Shown here piece after piece: positions 18,594-27,687 of a DNA stretch of 31,477 bases. The notes below the pieces were generated by a model. That model made no database searches, was not told the DNA's origin, and saw only the letters and a list, made by a program, of their open reading frames with translations. The stretch's first letter is position 1. Every line of letters starts with the position of its first letter. A program made the position numbers and the translations under genes. Source of the stretch: Tritrichomonas musculus (Eukaryota; Parabasalia; Tritrichomonadida; Tritrichomonadidae); assembly GCA_039105265.1 (NCBI GenBank), contig JAPFFF010000203.1:1-31477 (forward strand), in the 5' to 3' direction.

Positions 18594-18883
18594 TTGCACA
18601 TATTTCGAAAAATTGAATAAAAATTTAAACTGAAAAAAAAATTCTATTATTTTTTTTAATCCATTTGTGCTGATCAAAATAAATGAAATGATACAACGAT
18701 TTATTTGAATTAACATATTATAATCAACTCAGTTTTCAGTTTTTTTTCAAAAACGATACAGTTAAGTTAAAATATATATTATATTTTCTTTTTATCATTA
18801 AAAAAAAAATCTTAAATATTTGAATGTTTTTAAAAGTTAAAATATAAAATAAAAAATAAATGAATAAACTTTATTTTTATTAA
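18594..18883. other. AT-rich intergenic DNA between converging genes
   Basis: No gene or clear repeat is seen. It separates the 3' ends of the ankyrin gene (plus) and LRR fragment (minus). Confidence 0.4.
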
Positions 18884-19399
18884 TTAATATTTAACAACTT
18901 TCATTGTCGATGGTATTAAGAGATTTTTTATATCAAGAGTTGCTGGAATTGACATTTGCATTAACGATGAACATTCATAGAAAGTATACTTTCCAATTGA
19001 AGTTACAAGTGATGGAATAGATATTTGTTTCAATGATGAACATCCATAGAAAGCAGAATCACCAATTGAAGTTACAGATAATGGAATTGATATTTGTATT
19101 AATGATGTGCATCTAAAGAAAGCAAGATCTCTAATTGAAGTTAGAGAAGATGGAAGCAATATATGTGTTAATGATGAACATCCACCGAAAGCAAAAATAC
19201 CAATTGAAGTTATAGTCGATGGAATTGCCATTAGTTTTAAATTAGTATTTCCAACGAAAAGATATTCTGGTATTACTTTCTCTTTTAATAATAAACAAAA
19301 ATAAACAAATTCAAAGTTATTATTTTTGACTGCTTTTTCTAATGATGATCCATAAAAAAAATATAGAAACTTTATAAAAAAAATGAATGTTGATGAATG
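18884..19399 (-). pseudogene. BspA-like leucine-rich repeat (LRR_5) fragment
   Basis: About four LRR_5 units of ~23 residues are present: IPSTITSIGIFAFGGCSSLT, LPSSLTSIRDLAFFRCTSLI, IPLSVTSIGDSAFYGCSSLK, IPSLVTSIGKYTFYECSSLM, then a short end (IPSTMKVVKY). BspA-like proteins of trichomonads are repeat proteins, many at the cell surface. Upstream in the same frame, without an ATG, 56 more codons stay open (SSLEKAVKNNNFEFVYFCLLLKEKVIPEYLFVGNTNL), which looks like the junction between an ankyrin-type N-terminus and the LRRs. The DUF3447 gene ends about 100 bases upstream, so the two could be halves of a single broken DUF3447-LRR gene. Confidence 0.7.
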
Positions 19400-19500
19400 T
19401 CATGAAAACATTGAATATTTTAAATATCATAAAATACTCATTTATCGAACAGAATTAAAATATTTTATGAAGTAATCTTATTGAATTCTAGTTGTATAAA

Positions 19501-20676
19501 TTAGTTCTTCATAAAAATATTTGAAATTTGAATAATTTTTGATTTGTTTTCTTCTTCTTTCTCTTTCAATAAAAGGTTGAAAAGTTCTTTATATTTGTAG
19601 ATGCTCAAACCGAAGAATCCATAATCTTTGATAGTTTCTGTTTCAAAGAAATAGTAATTATGATATTTTATACAATTAAAAATAATCGTTTCGTCTCTTT
19701 TTGGATCTTTTTCTTCTTGAAACAGAAAAGTATTCTGAATGTAGTTTGCGAAATCATTGTGATGACATTTAATTGATTCAATAAGGATTCTCAAATATTT
19801 GTTATTTGATTTGTTTAATTCTTTTTCATTTTCTTTCTCGAATTCGGGTGGACAAACTTTATTTGTTTCAAGTATATGGAACAGGTCTGCATTGTTTGAA
19901 TGAATCACATAAAGCCACAGAGATGGTTTCAATTCAACTTTATTCATCATCAAATATTGAAAAATTTGAATCGATCCAAAGAAGGCTGAATATTCAATCA
20001 GCGTCATCTCATTTTTTTCGATTAAAAACGAATTGGTCTCAAAAATTGATGGCGTAATTTTGCTTGAAAGTGAATAGTTACTACGAGTCACATATGAAAT
20101 GAATTCTTCAACTGAATCATTTCGTATCATTGCACAAATGTATGAGTCATTCTCGCCTTCTTGGCGTTTCAAATCATAGTTGTCAAAAATAATTTCTGAC
20201 TTATCTAAAAGTTCGTTTTTAACGCTTTTCATTTTCTCTTCACCTAAAAATTGTTCAAGCTCTGTATAGAAAAAGTGACAGTAACGGTTATCTTCAGATT
20301 CATATTTATTCATCATTTCATAACAAATCTTGTCTGTCATTTTTATGATGTCATTTGTCAATAGAAAATGAACAAGTAATTTGTTGTCTGCAAAAAGATT
20401 GAATATTTCTTCATTTGACAAGGTTTGTTTGATTTGCTGTTTATAATGAAGAAGAAGCTGTTTAGTTCTGGTGATGAAATTGGTATCACGGTGGTGTTCG
20501 TCACTGATATTTTTGATGATTCGCAAAAAGTCTTTCATGTTTTCACAATCTTCAATTGGAGATAATCTTTCAAAATATATATCATTCGCTGTGTCATCCA
20601 AATTCTCATCTGAATTTTCTAGAAATTCGAGAATAGCAGTGTACAGTTTTTTCTTATCAGCAATATAGCTTTCCAT
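19501..20676 (-). CDS. DUF3447-type protein without ankyrin repeats, 391 residues
   Basis: I prefer the start at ATG 20676 (MESYIADKKKLYTAILEFLE), which aligns with the start of the 961-residue relative (MDISEYITNKKEIQNKLITF). An upstream ATG at 20730 adds 18 residues. The order matches the family: helical N-terminus, HHRDTNFITRTKQLL, EEIFNLF, then the DUF3447 core (LIEYSAFFGSIQIFQYLMMN, SLWLYVIHSNNADLFHILET) and KCHHNDFANYI. The protein stops near residue 390 after KYKELFNLLLKEKEEENKSK, before any ankyrin repeat. The codon use is richer in G and C than that of the 15708 gene. Either it is a short family member or the first part of a gene broken from the LRR fragment just downstream. Confidence 0.85.
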   Translation of the reverse strand: MESYIADKKKLYTAILEFLENSDENLDDTANDIYFERLSPIEDCENMKDFLRIIKNISDEHHRDTNFITRTKQLLLHYKQQIKQTLSNEEIFNLFADNKLLVHFLLTNDIIKMTDKICYEMMNKYESEDNRYCHFFYTELEQFLGEEKMKSVKNELLDKSEIIFDNYDLKRQEGENDSYICAMIRNDSVEEFISYVTRSNYSLSSKITPSIFETNSFLIEKNEMTLIEYSAFFGSIQIFQYLMMNKVELKPSLWLYVIHSNNADLFHILETNKVCPPEFEKENEKELNKSNNKYLRILIESIKCHHNDFANYIQNTFLFQEEKDPKRDETIIFNCIKYHNYYFFETETIKDYGFFGLSIYKYKELFNLLLKEKEEENKSKIIQISNIFMKN

Positions 20677-20733
20677 TAATTGCAATTTGAAAAAGTTTAT
20701 AATTTTGATAGAATTTTTTTTATGCCACATTCT

Positions 20734-20737
<4 letters not shown>

Positions 20738-20778
<41 letters not shown>
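20738..20778. repeat. Homopolymer of 41 T
   Basis: A single uninterrupted T run directly upstream of the DUF3447 gene (poly-A on its strand). The length is likely variable or uncertain in an assembly. Confidence 0.9.
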
Positions 20779-20781
<3 letters not shown>

Positions 20782-21212
20782 TTCTTAAAAACTATTCATA
20801 TGATAATAATAACTATTCATATGCTTATCTTTTGATTGATGGCGAAAAAAAATTGAATGGTGGAAAAAAAATTTGAATGGCGGAAAAAATAATTCAAAAA
20901 GCTAAAATTTTTAAATATTTCATAATATTTTTATTTAATCGAATATAATTTTAATCAATTATTAAAGAACTGCTAAATAACCAGTTAATGCCAAATAAAT
21001 ATTTACAATTCGTTAATAAGACAATTGGAAGTTCAAAAGAGAAAAATCCTAAAGAATTGCGCCAAGATACAAAGATTTCTGGCGTATATGAATAAACAAA
21101 CTTCAAATTAAGCCTTTTAAAGACACATTCATGCCCTCAAACAAGTTGATACTTTGAAAAAATTGAATTAAATTTTTTTTTTAATTAAACTTAATTTTTT
21201 TTAAAAAAAAAA
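20779..21212. other. Intergenic DNA with short direct repeats and a coding-like remnant
   Basis: AACTATTCATATG occurs twice (about 20789 and 20810), and AATGG(C/T)GGAAAAAA variants occur three times (20850-20890). A 46-codon coding-like stretch lies at 20955-21095 (see separate entry). The remainder is AT-rich. Confidence 0.45.
20955..21095 (+). pseudogene. Short coding-like remnant, unknown
   Basis: Open for 46 codons without a good start: IIKELLNNQLMPNKYLQFVN, KTIGSSKEKNPKELRQDTKI, then SGVYE and TAA. Residue use is like a real protein, not AT noise. I recognise no family. Confidence 0.3.
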
Positions 21213-21731
21213 TTAAATAGGAATATCTATTTCGCGGTCTCTGAAATAGTATTTCTTATCTTTTTCTCCAATTTCTCTAACAACTCGACATGGAAAGCCC
21301 ATTGCAACACAATTAGCAGGAATATCTCGTGTAACAACGCTTCCTGAACCAACTACTGTGTTATCACCAATAGTTACACCTGGCAAGATTTGAACGCCTG
21401 ATCCAATCCAAACATTTTTGCCAATATGAATTGGAAAACCATACTGGTATCCTTCTAAGCGTAATGAAGGTAATATTGGATGTCCAGCTGTAGATAGCAT
21501 AACATTTGGTGCAAGCATTGTATAATCTCCAATATAAATATGGTCATCATCAACAAATGTAACATTGGAATTTATGTAAACACATTTACCTAAATGAACA
21601 TGTTTGCAACCCCAATTTGAGTTTATTGGAGTTTCAACACAGCAATTTTCACCAACTTCAGCAAATATTTCTTTTAATAATTTTGTACTTTGCTTGACAT
21701 CTGTTGGTAATGTATTATTATATCCAACCAT
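21213..21731 (-). CDS. Maltose/galactoside O-acetyltransferase-type hexapeptide protein
   Basis: This is a left-handed parallel beta-helix acetyltransferase: hexapeptide turns (VHLGKCVYINSNVTFVDDDH, IHIGKNVWIGSGVQILPGVT, IGDNTVVGSGSVVTRDIPAN), the catalytic-histidine segment LSTAGHP, and the end MGFPCRVVREIGEKD. The family transfers acetyl from acetyl-CoA to a sugar hydroxyl; the true substrate is unknown. From ATG 21731 the protein has 172 residues. The same frame stays open upstream to 21854 and encodes the missing maltose-acetyltransferase N-terminal domain (HWERFKQNKLYLGIGPEFLN) but has no ATG before the stop there. The full gene may therefore start in an upstream exon or have lost its start. 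The family is bacterial-type, which suggests an old lateral transfer. Confidence 0.88.
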   Translation of the reverse strand: MVGYNNTLPTDVKQSTKLLKEIFAEVGENCCVETPINSNWGCKHVHLGKCVYINSNVTFVDDDHIYIGDYTMLAPNVMLSTAGHPILPSLRLEGYQYGFPIHIGKNVWIGSGVQILPGVTIGDNTVVGSGSVVTRDIPANCVAMGFPCRVVREIGEKDKKYYFRDREIDIPI

Positions 21732-21854
21732 TTTATCTTGATATTCATGTTGATTGTTTAAGAATTCAGGACCAATTCCTAAATATAATTTATTTTGTTT
21801 AAATCTTTCCCAATGATTTAATTGTGGCTGATAAGAAAACGATCTAATGAAATT
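21732..21854 (-). pseudogene. Upstream in-frame Mac-domain codons without a start
   Basis: Forty-one codons continue the acetyltransferase frame upstream (FSYQPQLNHWERFKQNKLYL, GIGPEFLNNQHEYQDK). They match the usual N-terminal maltose acetyltransferase domain (GKLYxxxxPEL pattern), so they were once, or still are, coding. No ATG is present. Confidence 0.6.
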
Positions 21855-22169
21855 TTAAACCAACGATGATGAATTTTTTAATGACAATGATGATAACATC
21901 AAAAAAAGTGAAATATATAATCATTATTGAAAAAGTGATAACGATGATTGATATACAATTATCATTCAATTTTGTTTTATATTTTGGGTAAAATAGAATA
22001 GTAACTTCTCAATTTCATTTATTTTTGTATAATTTATTAAATTCTGATGTTTATTTTTTATATAACCAATTAATGTAATAAGTATATCATTGAAAATAAT
22101 ATATTAATAAATCAAATTTATTCTAATATTCATAGATCCTAGATACTAAATAAAGAATTTAGAACTTTT

Positions 22170-22354
22170 CATAGCACCAAGATTATTTATTGCTGATTAT
22201 GATTTGGTAATTATGTATAATACTGAATAGCTTTATTTATATCAAATGAAAAGAATTCATGATTTCCATAAATAAAACCAAAATTGCATTGGACATTTGT
22301 ATTATTTTGATTTGCAGCTGCAAATTACTTTATCAATCTTTTTATTTCACTGCA
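22170..22354 (-). pseudogene. Sel1-repeat gene remnant
   Basis: The minus strand encodes a recognisable Sel1-like unit, AAANQNNTNVQCNFGFIYGN then HEFFSFDINKAIQYYT, followed by a shifted NNLGAM and preceded by SEIKRLIK. Stops and frame changes break it up. It does not closely match the intact Sel1 gene at 3961, so it derives from another member. Confidence 0.6.
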
Positions 22355-22525
22355 GAATGCTTATCAAAAACATAAGATGAAAATTTTATTTACAATATTC
22401 TCAAGATGGTTAAAAATCAAGTTATTCCTGTGAAGATAATCAAAGAAAAGACTTTTTTAAAAATTGTGAATTTTTGAATAGGAAAGGTCAATTTATAAAA
22501 TTTCAAAGATTATCTTTTTTTAAAT
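22355..22525. other. AT-rich leader region of the GH89 gene
   Basis: Contains a short open frame (MVKNQVIPVKIIKEKTFLKI) that is probably accidental. I see no clear initiator motif close to the ATG at 22526. Confidence 0.3.
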
Positions 22526-24730
22526 ATGATATTTTTATTACTATCATTAGTTAAGTCATTTTATGATGATCCGGAACTACAAGCAGCTTATGAAGTTATA
22601 CTTCGGCAAGTTCCAGAATGTGGAATTGAATCTGGAAAAGTTCAATTATCAAAAATAAACTCAACAAAAAATGGAAATCCAGTTTATGAACACTATTCTA
22701 CTAAAGGTATTCTTTATGTTAGCGGAAACACCGGCTTTGCAATATGTCATGGATTTTATCAATTTATGAAAACTCAAGAATACGGTATTATCACTTGGTC
22801 AGGGAAGCAAATTCAATGGCCATCGACAATTCCTGATACTTCATTAATACGGCAAGAATCACCAGTGAGATATCATTATAATTTCAATGTTGTTACTTTT
22901 GGATATACAATGCCATACTTTGACTGGGAACGATGGCAAAAAGAAATAGATTGGATGGCGCTTCATGGAATTGACCTTCCATTATCCTATTCTGGCTTTG
23001 AAGCCATAGGAACACGAGTTTGGCGACAATTCAATTTGACACAAACCGAAATTGACACTTTTTATGTTGGACCATCATTTTTACCATGGCAGCGGATGGG
23101 CAATATAATTAACCATGATAGTACGGTTACAAATGAATATCATTCCTATCAAATTTCTTTGCAACACAAAATTTTGAATGCTTTACAAAACCTAGGAATG
23201 ACACCGATTTGTCCTGCTTTTGCTGGTTTTATTCCACGAGGAATTCTACGTTTATATCCCAATATAAAGCATTATAATTTAACATGGTCAAATCTACCTG
23301 AGAAAAACCAAGCGACACTTTTGTCACCTGAAGAAGATTTGTTTATAAAAATAGGTGAAATGTTTATTAAAGAATATGAGAAAGAGTTTGGTATTCAAAA
23401 GTTTTACATTTCTGACACTTTTAATGAAATGTCGATACCATCAACTGATGACCGTTATGCGTGGCTAGCAACAATGGGAGAAAGACTTTATAAGTCAATT
23501 TCAATGGCAAATAAAGATGCTGTTTGGGTGATTCAAGGCTGGCTATTTTCATATCAACGCGAAGAATGGGATAAAGAAATCACTTTTTCATTTTTCTCTC
23601 GTGTTCCAAATGATAAAATGCTCATTCTTGATTTGGCAACAGATTATAATTCATGCATCTATCACAATGAATTTAATTGGGATTATTACGAAGGTTTTTA
23701 TGGGAAAAAATGGATTTATTCTGTCATTCCAAATATGGGAGGAAAATCCATTTTTACAGGCGTTCTTGATTATTATAGAACTGGACATTTAAGAGCATTA
23801 AATGATCCGAATAAAGGGAATTTAATTGGTATTGGTATGGCACCAGAAGGTTTTGAAAATAATGAAATGTTATATGAACTTTATACTGATGTTTTTTGGA
23901 GTTCGGATGAGAAAAATATGAGTGATTTCCTTCATAATTATGCAATGAATAGATATAATAAAATATTTCCAATTGATATAAAAAAATCATGGAATCTACT
24001 TAAAAATTCTGTTTATAATGAGTTAATCGATCATCCTCGTTTTAATTGGCAATTAAAACCTGGAACTAAAAAAGGAACAGCTTGTATTTCGAATGAATTT
24101 GAAAGTGGTTTACGACTTTGGGTTCTTGCTTCAGTTACTTCTAATGAACTCGAAAATTGTGAATTATATAAAGTTGATGTAATTGAAGCAAGTTGTCAAC
24201 TTGCTGGAATAAAATTGGAGGAAATTTGTAAAGAAATAATTGAATCATTCGAAAATGGAAATAAAAATAAAGCTTCTCAATGTTTCTATTATTTTGATTC
24301 TTTGATTCATATGATTGACAATGTATTAGAATTTCATCCTCATTTTCGGCTTGCGGAATGGATGAAATATGCAGAAAAAATGGCAGGTGGAAATGAAGAA
24401 TTAAAAACACATTACATTGAAAATAGTAGATATATAATAACATTGTGGGCTGATGAGCCTGGCAATCAATTAAGTGATTACGCTGCTAAAATGTGGAGTG
24501 GATTATTGAGAGATTACTATTTCAATCGATGGAGGATTTGGTTCAATGGCAAACTAATTGATAAAGATGATAGTGAAATTAATAAAGAAGTTCATGAATT
24601 TGAATCTGGATTTAGATTTGATAATAATATAACGAGAGTTCCTTTATTAAAAGATGTTTTTAAAGCTTGCAGAGATCTTGTCACATTTTCAGATAGTATA
24701 AATCTTTCAAATTGGGAATGGCCAAATTGA
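22526..24730 (+). CDS. NAGLU: Alpha-N-acetylglucosaminidase, GH89 family, 734 residues
   Basis: This is a complete lysosomal-type NAGLU: a short hydrophobic signal (MIFLLLSLVKSF), the N-terminal domain to about residue 110, then the catalytic barrel. Typical motifs are seen: RYHYNFNVVTFGYTMPYFDW, EIDWMALHGIDLPLSYSGFE, CPAFAGFIPRGILRLYPNI and MGGKSIFTG. The likely acid/base is Glu301 in DTFNEM and the nucleophile Glu441 in GMAPEGFENNE, matching the two glutamates of human NAGLU. The C-terminal helical domain ends NLSNWEWPN. It removes terminal alpha-linked N-acetylglucosamine from heparan sulphate or mucin-type glycans, probably in lysosomes or secreted, which suits a mucosal parasite. Both catalytic residues are present and the frame is intact. 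Confidence 0.95.
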   Translation: MIFLLLSLVKSFYDDPELQAAYEVILRQVPECGIESGKVQLSKINSTKNGNPVYEHYSTKGILYVSGNTGFAICHGFYQFMKTQEYGIITWSGKQIQWPSTIPDTSLIRQESPVRYHYNFNVVTFGYTMPYFDWERWQKEIDWMALHGIDLPLSYSGFEAIGTRVWRQFNLTQTEIDTFYVGPSFLPWQRMGNIINHDSTVTNEYHSYQISLQHKILNALQNLGMTPICPAFAGFIPRGILRLYPNIKHYNLTWSNLPEKNQATLLSPEEDLFIKIGEMFIKEYEKEFGIQKFYISDTFNEMSIPSTDDRYAWLATMGERLYKSISMANKDAVWVIQGWLFSYQREEWDKEITFSFFSRVPNDKMLILDLATDYNSCIYHNEFNWDYYEGFYGKKWIYSVIPNMGGKSIFTGVLDYYRTGHLRALNDPNKGNLIGIGMAPEGFENNEMLYELYTDVFWSSDEKNMSDFLHNYAMNRYNKIFPIDIKKSWNLLKNSVYNELIDHPRFNWQLKPGTKKGTACISNEFESGLRLWVLASVTSNELENCELYKVDVIEASCQLAGIKLEEICKEIIESFENGNKNKASQCFYYFDSLIHMIDNVLEFHPHFRLAEWMKYAEKMAGGNEELKTHYIENSRYIITLWADEPGNQLSDYAAKMWSGLLRDYYFNRWRIWFNGKLIDKDDSEINKEVHEFESGFRFDNNITRVPLLKDVFKACRDLVTFSDSINLSNWEWPN

Positions 24731-25046
24731 AATTGATTTTATTTTAGCTTAAAAATTAGTTATTTAAATATATTTTTTATTTGTTTATCAATTTGCAAAA
24801 TACTGTTTTTATAGATTTTATGATACTTTTTTGTTTATTGGAATATCATCATCTTCAATTAGTATTTTTGCTTAATAATATATCGAATCATCATTTCCAA
24901 GGTTTAAATAAAGTTTTAAAGATGAATTTCGACCATTTTTCAACAAGACATAGTAACAATTAGATGATGTTTCAAATGCTAAAAAATTAAAGAGAAATTA
25001 AATGGACTGAATCCAATGTATTTATCAAAAAGCTAAGTGACTATCA
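24731..25046. other. AT-rich intergenic DNA
   Basis: No gene is supported. A 60-codon plus-strand frame (24781-24963) is hydrophobic and probably accidental. Confidence 0.35.
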
Positions 25047-25283
25047 TTAGATTAAAAAAAGTTGATAATAATATAGCCATTTGATCATAAAAAAACTATT
25101 AAAAATTATTATGTTTGGTTCTTTTAATAGGAAAAGTAGAAGTCTTTTGTTATTTTGAAAAATATTAAATATTTCGGAATTTGTGAAGGTTTGCTTGATT
25201 TTGTCTTTGATTAATAAGAGTATTTGCTCAATTCGACTAAAAAAGACTGGAGTCCTGCGATAATTATTGCTTATTTTTAAAGT
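25047..25283 (-). pseudogene. Remnant of a DUF3447/ankyrin-family N-terminus
   Basis: Seventy-eight codons are open on the minus strand without a family start: KISNNYRRTPVFFSRIEQIL, LLIKDKIKQTFTNSEIFNIF, QNNKRLLLFLLKEPNIIIFN. This aligns directly with the same part of the 20676 gene (HHRDTNFITRTKQLLLHYKQ, QTLSNEEIFNLFADNKLLVH) and the 15708 gene. The first ~70 residues and everything after are missing, so it is a decayed fragment of that family. Confidence 0.75.
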
Positions 25284-25529
25284 CTAATATCAATATTGAT
25301 ATTTCAGTAATTCTAATATTACATCATTTCAATCAATAAGTGGACTTGTACTTGAAATTTGATATGGTGATTTATTCATTTACTTACTTATTTATATAAA
25401 ATTCAATAAAAACATCATAAATATTACTTATTTTTAAGAAAATCTTTAGAATTGAAGTGTTATTACAAAATTCAATGAAAATGAAAATTGACAAGAAAAA
25501 AATCTTTCAATTATTTTTTGCCATATATA
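25284..25529. other. AT-rich upstream region of the discoidin gene
   Basis: No feature beyond AT-rich DNA. TTTCAATTA near 25505 lies before the ATG but does not fit the initiator pattern well. Confidence 0.3.
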
Positions 25530-26870
25530 ATGTCTGAAAGAAAAGCCAATTATTCTCTGAGTACAGAGAATGTAAAAACAGTTCCATTCGCCAAATATGA
25601 AAAAAACTTCACGTTTATAGTAAATGGGAAAAGATATGAAACAAGTCGTTATGTTGCTGATATTCTATCACCTATTGTTTGTAATTATCACTATGAAGAT
25701 GAAACATTTGATGAATTTACTATTAACACAACGCCAAAAGACCCAAATCAAGCAGGTGATGACGATTCATTCCAAGAATTTCTCCAAATAATTAATTTCA
25801 ACGAAATTGAACTTGGAAGCATCCAACGCAAAAAATACGGTGAATATTTCTTACATCTTGGTAACATTGAGGAGTACCTTCGACTGTGCCCAGAGTATTT
25901 CGACGATTTGAGTCCCGAGAATGTAATCGACCGTTTAAAATTTACTGCAGAAACGATGAAAACGCACAGAAAAGGAACCACTTCACTCAAATTGACAGGA
26001 AAAATCAACGACTTGATTGAATTTGCAGCTGAGCATTTCTACCAGATTCCACGCAAGAATCTGAAAACGGTTGATATTGAGATTCTTGCAGCAGTCATCA
26101 AAAACGCGAAACTTCGCCTTGAAGATGAAGAGTCACTTTTTGAACTGCTTCTTGGCTTGTATGAAGAGGATCGAGAGTACTCATCACTTTTTGAATATGT
26201 TGAATTCAAGCATTTGAAAAGTGAGAGTGTGAGAGAATTCATCAATCAATTTGACATTGAATATTTGAGTGCAGGAACATGGCAGTCGATTTGTGAGCGA
26301 CTTGTTGGAGTCAGTGAGAGTCCCGTCGGAAGTGAGAGATACATTTTGAAGTGCGAAGAATTTGTACGGAAAGAAGGAGAAGAATTCAAAGGCATCATGC
26401 GTCACCTGACAGAAGAAACAGGTGGAAACATCCACGACAACGGAACAATCGAAATCACATCAAATTCAGTTTGCAGTAGTTATTACCCAAGGAACATCGT
26501 TGACTACCAAAACGATAATTTCTATCATTCAAACAATCAAGAGAATTCAGAAATTTGTTTTGATTTCAAGGACAAGGAAATCCAGATCACGAGTTACTCA
26601 CTGAAATCATGTAACTGGGGCCAAAATAGCAATCACCTGAAGAGCTGGGTTGTTGAAGTATCGAACGATCATCAGAAGTGGGATGAGATTGACAAGCGTG
26701 AGAATAACTCCATTTTGAATGGATCCAATTTCATTGGCACATTCGACACGAAAGAAAATAAATCATTTTATCGATTTGTTCGACTCAGACAAACAGGGAA
26801 AAGCTGGTGTAATAATTATTGCACTGTAATTGCATCAATTGAATTCTATGGAAAAATGAAGCATCCTTAA
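25530..26870 (+). CDS. BTB-like / F5/8 type C (discoidin) domain protein, 446 residues
   Basis: The start is ATG 25530 (MSERKANYSLST); the frame extends 14 codons upstream without an ATG. Residues about 25-125 resemble a BTB/POZ-like domain (FTFIVNGKRYETSRYVADIL ... YFLHLGNIEEYLRLCPEYF). A helical middle follows (about 130-275), similar to the BACK region that often follows BTB. Residues about 290-443 are a discoidin-type domain: SYYPRNIVDYQNDNFYHSNN, ITSYSLKSCNWGQNSNHLKS, WVVEVSNDHQKWDEIDKREN and YRFVRLRQTGKSW. Large families with this order are known in trichomonads. There is no signal peptide, so it is probably cytosolic and binds other proteins or ligands. The frame is intact. Confidence 0.88.
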   Translation: MSERKANYSLSTENVKTVPFAKYEKNFTFIVNGKRYETSRYVADILSPIVCNYHYEDETFDEFTINTTPKDPNQAGDDDSFQEFLQIINFNEIELGSIQRKKYGEYFLHLGNIEEYLRLCPEYFDDLSPENVIDRLKFTAETMKTHRKGTTSLKLTGKINDLIEFAAEHFYQIPRKNLKTVDIEILAAVIKNAKLRLEDEESLFELLLGLYEEDREYSSLFEYVEFKHLKSESVREFINQFDIEYLSAGTWQSICERLVGVSESPVGSERYILKCEEFVRKEGEEFKGIMRHLTEETGGNIHDNGTIEITSNSVCSSYYPRNIVDYQNDNFYHSNNQENSEICFDFKDKEIQITSYSLKSCNWGQNSNHLKSWVVEVSNDHQKWDEIDKRENNSILNGSNFIGTFDTKENKSFYRFVRLRQTGKSWCNNYCTVIASIEFYGKMKHP

Positions 26871-26950
26871 TCAAATTCCGACTTAAAATCATTATAAGCA
26901 TCACCATCAATAAACATAAAAAAAAAATTATTATTTTCAATATCTTTTAG

Positions 26951-27559
26951 TCATTTAAAGATTGTATTATTTTCAAAATTAGCTTTGCAACTGTTTCGCC
27001 GTTAATTCGTGGAGAAGTTATGTTATCAATAATTTTGACTCACCTTGTATATCACAATCTTTTGGCACCGCACAAGTTTAAGATGAATCCGAACTTTCGA
27101 AGTTCTTTTGTTTATCAAACACAAGATATTTTGGTTCACTATATAACGCCACTGTTGACGATTCCAGATTATTTATTATTTTGTGGGAAAAATTCATTTC
27201 TTTCTTTTTATCCATTTGCTTGGTTGTCGCTTCCATTTGTATATATAATTGTTGTTTTCGTCATAGCACAATACATTCCGGTTATTCCATCAAAAACATC
27301 GAGATATCCTTATTTTTTTCTCGATGTTGATCAAATTAGAGCTGAAAATGTGATTAAATTCGTTGTTGGACTGGCATTAGGATTGATATCTTTTGCATAT
27401 ATTATGGTGATATTTGATTACTTAATGAATACAGAGATTAAATTGAAAAATAATAAAGAAAAAACTGATCCGTGGAATATATCAGTAGAAAAAAAAATTG
27501 TTTTTGAATCTTCATATTATTCAATTATTTATGTATTCAATATTGTTTTTTTAAGCTGA
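26951..27559 (+). pseudogene. 5'-truncated Pr6Pr-family membrane protein
   Basis: From ATG 27020 the frame encodes 179 residues with several membrane segments (PFAWLSLPFVYIIVVFVIAQ, VIKFVVGLALGLISFAYIMV) and the family landmarks QDILVHYITPLLTIPDYLLF and YPYFFLDVDQI. Coding-like sequence extends upstream in frame to 26951 (FKISFATVSPLIRGEVMLSI), also matching the family, where a stop closes it. The first one or two of six expected membrane helices and a normal start are missing. The C-terminal tail (FESSYYSIIYVFNIVFLS) looks different from the usual end. It is therefore probably a truncated copy. The family's function is unknown. Confidence 0.65.
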
Positions 27560-27687
27560 TAGGTTTAAATACTTTTTTATTTATTTTGGTTGTGATTTGA
27601 TGAAATTAAAACATGATTAATTTTTAGTAAATGAAAAAATATTAGCAAAGAATTATGATTTTATTAAGGTAGAATAGTATTGGTAGC

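Noticed and set aside
24141-24443. Minus-strand open frame opposite the GH89 gene
   Set aside because: Shadow of a strongly supported coding gene, with no family match or start context.
26039-26435. Minus-strand frames opposite the discoidin gene
   Set aside because: Shadows of the plus-strand gene; composition is the complement of its codons.
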